Origin: Chlorophyllum brunneum
Taxonomy: Eukaryota > Basidiomycota > Agaricomycetes > Agaricales > Agaricaceae
Assembly (NCBI GenBank): GCA_963576785.1
Contig: OY756144.1
Span: 1,736,001-1,800,000, forward strand
Length of the DNA stretch: 64,000 nucleotides
Reading direction: 5' to 3'
Position numbers and translations under genes: made by a program. The notes under the pieces are model-generated. The model searched no databases, was not told the origin of the DNA, and saw only the letters and a program-made list of their open reading frames with translations. This document shows, piece after piece, positions 56,077-64,000 of this stretch (its first letter is position 1; every line of letters starts with the position of its first letter).

Positions 56077-57299
56077 TCACGTTCCAGGCCAATCGACAAC
56101 CCACTGCGCTGCAACAGTGTGTTCCTGGTTGTCGTCATCTTCAAATTTGAGCTTGTAGGTTGGCATATATTTGGAGGACGGCGCAGCCTGTAGTTCTGAT
56201 CGTCAGTATTCAATTTCGCTACGGGCCATCCGCCTTACTCGACTACCGCCCTGCATCTCTTTCGGTGTGGCAATAACTTCAGCCCGATAGAAGCAACTCG
56301 TATCGGGATACAAAGCCATCACCGTAGAACCTGCTGGAAACTCCTGGTAAGAACTCACATGCGCCGGACTTCCAGGGACTGCATTTGGATCCGGCAGTGG
56401 TATGATAGACTTGATATTTGTAACGTATGTTCTACGCATGGGTCAGCTCAATAAAAGAATGTCAACAGGGAAAGACATACACGCCAGGTTGGCCGTCTTC
56501 TTGCGGCTCGGCATCCTGTACCTCATATCTGGCATTCGTTATGCATTTCGTGACAAGGGCCAGAATCCAAGTATTTTCGTCGGTGGTGTCCCCGCCAGCT
56601 CCTTTGGTGGGAGGTGGATGGAAGGCCACCTTGCGACCTTCTTGTAGAGAGTACTTGTCTGTACGACTATCCTTCCGAGCTTTCATATCGCGTGCGTTTA
56701 CTCCACTTGGACCCACGGACCCTCGTGCAGGAAGTGTAATAGAAACGGTGTTCTTAACTGAATTGAGGCCAGTAGAATTCGGAGTACCTGAAGGCGAAGG
56801 TGCTCGTGGTCGTTTATTTCTTTTCTCTGAAGTACTAGTCAATTTCATGAGCCCCGAAACTCTAGAGCACTTACCCGGTGGAAGTGTCTCAGCTGGCGCC
56901 CTCCTGAGTGCTATTAATATTTCGACACGCTCAATGGCATCGTCAAGCGCCCTACAGCAGTCTGAACATATCCTAATCCAGACTCAAGGAATGGCACCTA
57001 CTTCTCTTCCCCGCTTGCGGAGGTCTCGATCTCACGAAGACCGTTTGAAAGTCGTTTGTAGGTTTGTTTGACAGCATCAAATCCCTCCGCAGGAAGTGTG
57101 TCATCAGTAGGCCAAGCAGAGATCATTCTATTGACTCTCCCAATAGTCTCTGTCGTCGAATTGATTGGATACTTATTGGTTACCGCCCTAATGGCCTCCG
57201 CAGCTTGCGTCCAATATTCTACCTCTGTAAGTCAGAAAAGAATAGCGCGTGAGCCGAACAAATCAAATCCAATAAGGCAAGGGGACGTGACGGCGCCAT
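56077..57299 (-). CDS. SGF29: SAGA-associated factor Sgf29
   Basis: Sgf29 reads H3K4me2/3 for the SAGA acetyltransferase module. The N-terminal helix includes EYWTQAAEAIRAV and TIGRVNRMISAWPTDDTLPA. A linker with Ser/Pro and basic residues follows. The tandem-Tudor SGF29 domain (from about 56670) reads YSLQEGRKVAFHPPPTKGAG and NTWILALVTKCITNARYEVQDAEP. The next exons read TYVTNIKSIIPLPDPN, FPAGSTVMALYPDTSCFYRA and VIATPKEMQGG, then KYMPTYKLKFEDDDNQEHTV and the family end VVDWPGT. FYRAEV and the acidic EDDDN residues belong to the methyl-lysine pocket region. Start ATG 57299; four or five introns. The gene sits between Hsp20 and translin on the same strand. Confidence 0.9.
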
Positions 57300-57628
57300 T
57301 TCAATCGCCGACAAGGGGTAAGGAGGTTCTGGGTTGAAACGTACCCTCTGAGGTAGCGGGTCTGGAGTTAACACCTCGCCGCCTTTCCATGTGTCCTTGG
57401 TTTCGCAAAACAACGTGTCGGCGCGAACACGTTGCTTCAGAGGCCGGACATGAATTGTGTGAAACCAGACGTTGAGATGGTTGATGTATGTGACAATGAT
57501 TAATCCAACCACGTAACTTTCAGACTCCGATCGGAGATGAATAGGGTGGACTCGATAGACGCCACGGGAACAGGAGAACACGATAGATATAACACATGAT
57601 AGTGACTGTAAATGACAATACTCAAAAA

Positions 57629-58652
57629 TCAAGACTCCATGTCTGTGCCTGCCACCGTAGCAGTAGCGAGTTTCCGCAAGGATACATCGTACACCACTAA
57701 TTTGACCAAGTCAACCAAGCCCCCTGGAGTCGTACTGTAGACAGAGGAATTTACCTTCTTCTATCTTTTTTATGTCGTACTTAAGACTATCAAAACGCCT
57801 CCGGAGGACGTCGTTCTTCAGGTTTAGCTATGGAAGACCTCGTTAGGCTGATGGCGAGAAACCAAGCTCAATGGAATCACCATAGAGAACCCCACGAAAA
57901 GATCCTTGACGAAGATGGAGATCTTGATGGGTTCCTCGAAGTTACCGAGTGTGACACTGTTCACGGCCAAACGCGACTAGTACAGACTATGAGCCTGGTC
58001 GTTCTGATGCAGTTGACTGACGACCATACGAGATCGTTGACTAGACTGATCAGACCATGCAAATAATCCTCCACAGGTAGAGCCACGCGGTTAGCCCATT
58101 CTTCCTTGACTAAACGGGTGGGATAAAGGCACGATATGAGTTCAAACGAGGTGTAGGTAACGTTTCCTTACAGCCAAGGGTGTCGGATACTTCCTGCAAC
58201 GAGACAAGGGCTCGTCTTGTCAGATACTCTACCAGAGCCACAGCAAAGATTGATGTTCGCAGAGAATTTGTCCACATGTCTTTCCAACGCCAAAATTGAT
58301 TTTCTGGTACGATAGAGGCCAACTGGCATATTGTCTCCTGGCAGGTTTGAAGCACAGGACGAACAGAGTCAAGAAGAGGGGGTACTGAGTAAATGTTGAG
58401 TGACTAAGAGCCATGTCCCCGGCTTTCGATAGGACAGAAACTGACGCGCATATGGGGGTGTAGAATGGATTCTGTTGAGAATCCCAGCCATAGTACGTGC
58501 CTTCTTATCAAGTTCGGTAACTTGCTCCTTTATTTTCTGGGAAGGGAAGTCAATGCCAGTACCAAGCACTTGAAGGCAGCAGAATATACCTCTCTTATAT
58601 CAACGTCCCTATCCAGCAGGTCATTGAGTTTCTCAAGGTCATCGTGGTCCAT
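57629..58652 (-). CDS. Translin (TRAX partner, RNA-binding)
   Basis: Translin with its partner TRAX forms an octameric RNA/DNA-binding complex with RNase activity on small RNAs and tRNA fragments. The first exon starts MDHDDLEKLNDLLDRDVDI. Next: KIKEQVTELDKKARTMAGIL and NRIHSTPP, then across an intron PVLQTCQETICQLASIVPEN and QFWRWKDMWTNSLRTSIFAV, the translin signature. ALVEYLTRRALVSLQEVSDT follows, then VLRRRFDSLKYDIKKIEE, and a final exon (VVYDVSLRKLATATVAGTD) ending at 57629. All expected helices are present. Six introns or so. Its start is 232 bp from the start of SEN1 on the other strand. Confidence 0.93.
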
Positions 58653-58884
58653 ATTTGATTGTCCCGTAGCTGAGGACGAGCTGAGGATGCTCAAAGTGTC
58701 GCACGTGACCGGAACGTACTTACCCTAATCAATTTGACGCGTTTCCTCGAGTCACTGAACTCTTGTTTTCGACTTCTTGGGCCACAGTGGGATCGTGACT
58801 GCTTTTTGGTCGCATCTTATCTGGCACCTTGTTCTTCCCTCTTCCCAGTGTATGTGAGGAGCTGGACGCTTGCAGCCAGACTAC
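58653..58884. promoter_or_regulatory. Divergent promoter, translin / SEN1
   Basis: This 232-bp region lies between two divergent starts, translin (58652, minus) and SEN1 (58885, plus). GCACGTGAC with a CACGTG core is at 58701-58709. A pyrimidine-rich stretch (58830-58850) precedes SEN1. The short shared region makes coupled expression of two RNA-metabolism genes likely but unproven. Confidence 0.5.
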
Positions 58885-61800
58885 ATGGAAAATAAAGATG
58901 TCAACGCGTTGCTCGCGACTTTACGCGATGACCCTGTCGACAATACCGGTGCAACAGACCAAATTTTAGCCCAACTTTATAACTACCTGCTCAGTGTTGC
59001 CAAGGACAAGAATGGGAAGTTACATTGGTTCTGTCATCGTGCAGGTTCTACGACCGTCGGTGCTGCATCATTTCTCCTCAGGCTGTTCGCGTACGATGGA
59101 AATGAGGCAGAGACGTGGAGGGGTTACTTGAACACCTGCTTGGTTGGGTGTTGCGATTGTGTCACTGAGTTTGAAACAGTCAAAAGGACTTCTAGAACGA
59201 CGTGAGTTACACATGTTTTCGTTTGTTTCACGTAGTCTCAATATCTCCTGGACAGCTATTTCGCCAAATTTTCTGCAGAGATAATGGATAATTTTTGGGC
59301 AACTTTCGACTCTTGGGATGTCGAGCAGGTGCTTGCGGCACTCAAACGATTAGGAATTACGCCTTCGGACTCGGATCCAATGGTTCAGACACTTTCAGAC
59401 GTTCCGTCTCCAATCGTACTCCGAATGATGTCCAATTGGGGCGTCTTCTCAGACCCGCGGCTACAAATCATCATACATTCTATACCCCCGCACACACTAT
59501 TCCGGGATTGGCCTACCACGGTCGTTCCTCCTGGCGTTCTTGCCCTTCTGATTGAACAGACTTCAGCCATGCGGCAGTGGGCGAGTTCTCAAGCATCCCA
59601 TTATCCCTCAGTCCCGCTTGTTGCTGATAAGTTTACAAAGGGCTATATGAGAGCTCTCGAGATGCTTGTTTTCAGTTTCACGTCACGAGAGTCCTCAGAT
59701 ACATCGTCCGGGCAGTTCTCGTTCTTTAATTTTGCCTCCGGTGCTTTTGAGCCTTGGGCGGGCTTTCGCACTGCCTTACGATTCATTCCTGTCGAATTTT
59801 TGAAACCAAGCAACTATTGCAACATCGACATTCGCAAGGCAGTGTCAGGCCATCTGAGTGATACTGGGGCCCGTGCGTTTTTCATCTGCCTCATTTGTAT
59901 ATGCATGCTGAATTACACTTTAAGATTTCGCTCAAGTGCTACATTGCTTTAATTTCTTGCTCAAGCGCCTAGAGGCCTCGTTCTGGGAGGGTGAACCATC
60001 AGAGTACCCCCTCATGGTTTTCGATGCTGTAAAGAACAATCCTGCATTTTGCGAGCTTGTGCAGGGAATCAATGACAATAAAGCAGCAGATGCGAAACCG
60101 TGGTATCTCTCTTGGATTTACGAATACTTCCACTCTGTCCAAAAGATGGAGGCTGTTTATGGCGCCGTTGTGGCAAAGATATCTGATTTCTTACTCGAGG
60201 ACTTGCAACATCAGAGATTTGGTGATGCACGGCCACATATACTTGAATTTGCAGCCCGCGTGAGTCTCAAGTGCCTGCCCAATGAATAGAGATACTTAAC
60301 TAGCCTCCAGTTCCTCTCGTCATTATCTGCGAAAGCGGACACGCAGCACGATGTGGGGGCCATGAAAACCTGGCTTTCTGTGGTTGACATCCATGCCAAC
60401 ATTCTAACTCGGGTCGCTCTTCATCGCGATTATAACAAGCCTCAGTGGTCCAGAGCTCGCATTGCCTCGAGGGAGCTTCTAGAAAGCGTTCTGCTGTCGG
60501 ATATTCAGCAGACGTCATTCACTATCACGGAGGCGTGTCGCCTCTTGGGTTACGTCACACTAAAGAAACCCCTCCGTCAGATATCCGAACTATCTCTTCG
60601 TACGGGGTTGTGGTCCAAGATGTACCAATCTATCCATCGTCATGATCCTGATGGTCTCGCCAGTGTTCTTATTCTCGCATCAGAAGCATCCCACATCGAC
60701 ATATTGAACAAGGACACTTTCGAGTCCATCTTATTGCTCACCAACATCGGGAAGGCATATACAAACGGGGATGCGGTAATCACCGCTATTAATTCTGCAC
60801 TCTCTACAATTAGCACGGGCTTCCTCGACGGTGTCAGGAACTTCGTGGATCTTGGCACTTCTTCTCAGCTCTCGGAGGTCCTCGAACGCCCCAAAGTCGG
60901 CAAGGCCGTACTGCTCCTCTTGCTCTCTCCGGTTGACGACTTCCACGTCACTGCAAAGACTCTCGTTGGGCAAGCATTTGACGTCGACGGTCGTTCAGAG
61001 TGTATCCGTGCCTTGTTAGACAAACTTCCAGGTCCCGTCATCGATGGCCTTCTTGAATTCCTCACCAAATTCTGTACTTATGCACCCAGCCTACCTGAGG
61101 CCTGTTCCCTATCCAAATCCCTGGTTCGGTGTTTCACGGACGTTATTGACGTTCTTTGCTCTAAACCCGATGGTCTCCTTCGCAGTTCCCAGTACCTGCG
61201 GTGCAACGATGCTCAGGGACCTGCGTCACGAATGATCGAGCTCTGGACTCTGATGTCCAAAGCTATTGCCGTCATCTTCAAGCGTACGCCTGCGTGGTCG
61301 ATCTACTTCCCTAATGCAGAGATGATAGAGTGGATGCGAGACGCTCTTATTTTCGGACGAGACATGTTAGCTCAATGGCAAGTCATCGAGGGCGCGGCAA
61401 ATGCCTTTCGCCATCAGCAGCAAAAACAAAGGCAAGGAAAAAAGAGCATATCATTGAAGAGCTTATCTGGGATTGGGCAGAAGATGATAAGCTGTTTTCA
61501 GGACGTTCTTACTGAGCTGACAAGGTGGTTGCGGCTGACGGACGAAGAGCTCCTCCACCAATCATTCTCCCTCCTACAATCCTTACTTGAACTCTTCCGC
61601 AAAACGGAAATACGGCCTTGCGAGGCTGCGTTCACTAAATTAACGAAATACGCGGATTCAGCTCGCAAGGACGTCAACCAAACTCGTAGTCGACTTGACA
61701 CCTCTCGTATAACCGCTCTCGAAGAAACACTTGCTGGCTTCAGCGAAGATGATGATGAGATTCAGATAATCTCGGAGGAAACTTTCTCTGGGTCTTTCAA

Positions 61801-64000
61801 CCAACCAAAGGAGGAGAAGCACGTTGACAAATCAACGATTGAACCTAGGCCCTCAACGTCTGTTCTGCAAAAGGAGAAAAGGTTTATCATCAAACAGAAG
61901 CAGTCCAAGCCTTCAATTTCCAATTATTACGGCGAAAGGGACAGGCAGAGGCTCCATGAAAGCGCAGCAGCCGCACCTGGATACACGAAACGAGGCAACC
62001 CCATTCTGGTTCCGGACAAGCAACAGGGTCTTCAATCGAAATTGAAGCAACGAGAACATTACAAGAATGAAACCGCGGCAACAACGACCCCAGAAACGTC
62101 TTCGGAATCAGATGGATCTGAATCTGATGCTCCTGCCGGTGGTCTTGCGAGCCTTGCTAAAAGGTTCGCTAAGTCTCCCAAAATCAAGAAACTCGCCGAA
62201 CGCAGACAGGTCAAAACGCTTGACATTTCCATGGGGAACAATTCCGCTCTTGCTCGCATCAAACAACGCGAAGAAGCTCATAGACTTAAGATGCGGATGA
62301 GGCCTGATATTTCTGGCCTTCACCGTATTCTGCTCTCTTGGAATTATAATCACGATGGACCAACACCCCCTGGCTTCGACGTCAGCCTTGCTCCCATACC
62401 TGATGTCTTCATGGACTTCAATCACTTTCATCGTGTGTTCGAACCTCTTCTCTTGTTGGAATGCTGGGCACAGATTGTACAGGCCAAAGACGAAGTTCCA
62501 GAGATCTTCGAGTGCAAGATCGTGTCGAAACAATACGTCGATGACTGGCTTGAGCTCGATGTGTCATATGAAGCTAATATACGGAAGGATTACTACCTTG
62601 CTCAGGAGACAGACGTTGTCCTACTTCGTAACCCGCAGACCAACAAATGTATCCTCGCCAAAACGAAGAGTTTCAACTCTAACTATCAGGGAGTTCAGGC
62701 TTCTCTGCGTAGTTATATCAGGAATGGGGCTGAGGATCCCGGCCTTCATATAGCCACCTCTCTGAAGATTAGCAAGGTGTTCAGGTATGTACGTCTACAG
62801 AGATCCTCCGCCTATATTTGACTGGTTAGTCTGAGCACGCTCCACCGAGAATACGCCGCTCTCAGGTCTTTGCCTTACTATGATTTCGCCAACGTTATAC
62901 TCCGACCCCGGTTACGACATGCGGTCTCACCGGAGAAGCAAGAGGTTCAGAAGACTATGTCCGAATTTAGGATCAACGAGCCCCAGGCAGTCGCCATCTT
63001 GAACGCCACGAAGATCGATGGATTTACCCTAATCCAAGGGTGAGCATTCTGACCGTCACACAATCCAAGCACTCACAGGGTGTAGGCCACCGGGGACTGG
63101 GAAGACATCAACGATTTGTGGCCTTGTCTCTTTAGCCCTCGCCAAACGACACCGACCCGCTGTACCTATACAGATTGGCAATGGTGCCCCGCCAGAACGG
63201 CCGCCCCTATCCAAAGTGCTTCTTTGTGCACCGAGCAACGCAGCAATCGATGAGATAGCCCGCCGCATCAAGGATGGGTATAGAGGTCCTGAAAAACACA
63301 GTGACAATGTCAAAGTGGTCCGTATCGGCACTGAACAGTCGATGAATGCCTCAGTCAAGGCCATTTCACTTGACTATTTGGTCGACCAGGCGATTGACCC
63401 CCCAAAAGATGGGAACAGCAACGGGGAGATATCAATGTTACGGAAAGAACTTGAAGAACTCAGGGCAAAGAAAGCTCAGTTATACAAGGAGCTTGACGAA
63501 AACACGGATAGTACCCGACTCGGTATTCTCCAATCCGAAATCGCTCAGGTGAACATACGCAGAACGACCCTTGCTAGCCGTATGGATCGTCTCAAAGACG
63601 AGCAAAAATCCGCATCACGCACCTTGGATGCTTTGCGTCGATTCACACGACAGAAAATCCTTCTCGAGGCAGATGTGATTTGTTCGACGTTGTCAGGTGC
63701 TGGCCACGAAGTTATTGAACAGCTCGACTTTGATATGATCATCATCGACGAAGCTGCTCAGGCCATCGAACTTAGTACGCTCATTCCCCTGAAATATAAA
63801 TGCCAGCGTTGCATCCTGGTTGGAGATCCCCAGCAATTACCTCCCACGGTCCTTTCTCAAGAGGTACGTATTGATCATGAACTATTCATGCACGGGAACT
63901 TGACCTGTTCCAGGCTGGAAAATACCGGTACAACCAGTCGCTGTTCGTCCGAATGCAGAAAACTCAACCAGATGCCGTTCACCTTTTGAGGTGTGTAATA
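58885..64000 (+). CDS. SEN1: SEN1-type RNA/DNA helicase, 3' end outside window
   Basis: Sen1 (senataxin) is a 5'-3' superfamily-1 helicase that ends non-coding and snoRNA transcription and removes R-loops in the nucleus. The ATG at 58885 opens MENKDVNALLATLRDDPVDN, followed by about 1,250 residues of helical SEN1 N-terminal domain in four main exons (to 62785), with an acidic/Ser-rich, Lys-rich linker (61740-62260). The helicase core begins near 62840: FRINEPQAVAIL (Q-like motif), Walker A PPGTGKT at 63087-63107, VLLCAPSNAAIDEIARRI, a coiled-coil brace (LRKELEELRAKKAQLYKELD), CSTLSGAGHEV and the motif II region MIIIDEAAQAIE (near 63737-63772), then CILVGDPQQLPPT. RNA helicase motifs IV-VI lie beyond the right edge. 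The ORF would begin at the preceding TTG (58870) if a non-ATG start were allowed; the ATG is preferred. Confidence 0.93.

Noticed and set aside
2598..58707. CACGTG enrichment across promoters as a regulon
   Set aside because: I counted roughly a dozen hexamers in 64 kb, close to the ~16 expected by chance; several lie in coding sequence or introns.

Overview
The window is nuclear DNA from a filamentous basidiomycete, most likely an Agaricomycete. Genes are close together on both strands, and most are cut by short GT-AG introns of roughly 40-70 nt. The protein set is fungal: Zn2Cys6 regulator, Kre6/Skn1 glucan-synthesis protein, PL4 pectin lyase, F-box and MATH-BTB families, and SART3-type Prp24. 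I cannot name a species. There are no CRISPR arrays, rRNA genes, intact transposons, or tRNA genes that I could recognise. I joined exons by hand, so gene ends are firm where an intact stop or start is described, and internal exon borders are approximate unless given.

Layout. 1-7,008 holds four minus-strand genes in tandem: a PH-domain protein (3' end cut by the window), a SIKE/FGFR1OP2-type coiled-coil protein, a SAP-domain protein and a METTL25/RRNAD1-type methyltransferase. 7,261-13,419 is a PX-PH phospholipase D. 13,532-15,199 is a TcuA-like FAD dehydrogenase. 15,200-17,565 is a long gap with no intact gene. 17,566-18,934 is the SUMO E1 subunit AOS1. 19,335-22,040 is a Zn2Cys6 transcription factor, followed by an intronless PPR-like mitochondrial protein (22,715-24,973). 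On the plus strand come GRASP55/65 (26,087-27,224) and a secreted rhamnogalacturonan lyase (28,046-30,571). Minus-strand MATH-BTB and Prp24/SART3 genes follow (30,721-37,299). Plus-strand genes are an F-box protein with an apparent frameshift, an SDR, a Kre6/Skn1 GH16 protein and a Ulp2-type SUMO protease (37,820-48,798). The minus strand then carries uL6m, ARC1, a 2OG-Fe(II) oxygenase, a histone-fold protein, Hsp20, SGF29 and translin (49,099-58,652). SEN1 runs off the right edge on the plus strand.

Most genes are single-copy housekeeping functions: SUMO conjugation and deconjugation (AOS1, ULP2), RNA metabolism (Prp24, SEN1, translin, methyltransferase, ARC1), chromatin (SGF29, histone fold), membrane traffic (PLD, GRASP) and wall or pectin enzymes (Kre6, PL4). 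They do not form an obvious metabolic cluster. I did not find a convincing new multi-gene system. The best leads are a one-base frameshift in the F-box gene, the split catalytic domain of the Ulp2-like protease, a possible mitochondrial start for ARC1, a 27-bp gap between two tandem genes, and coding-like debris in the 2.4-kb gap.
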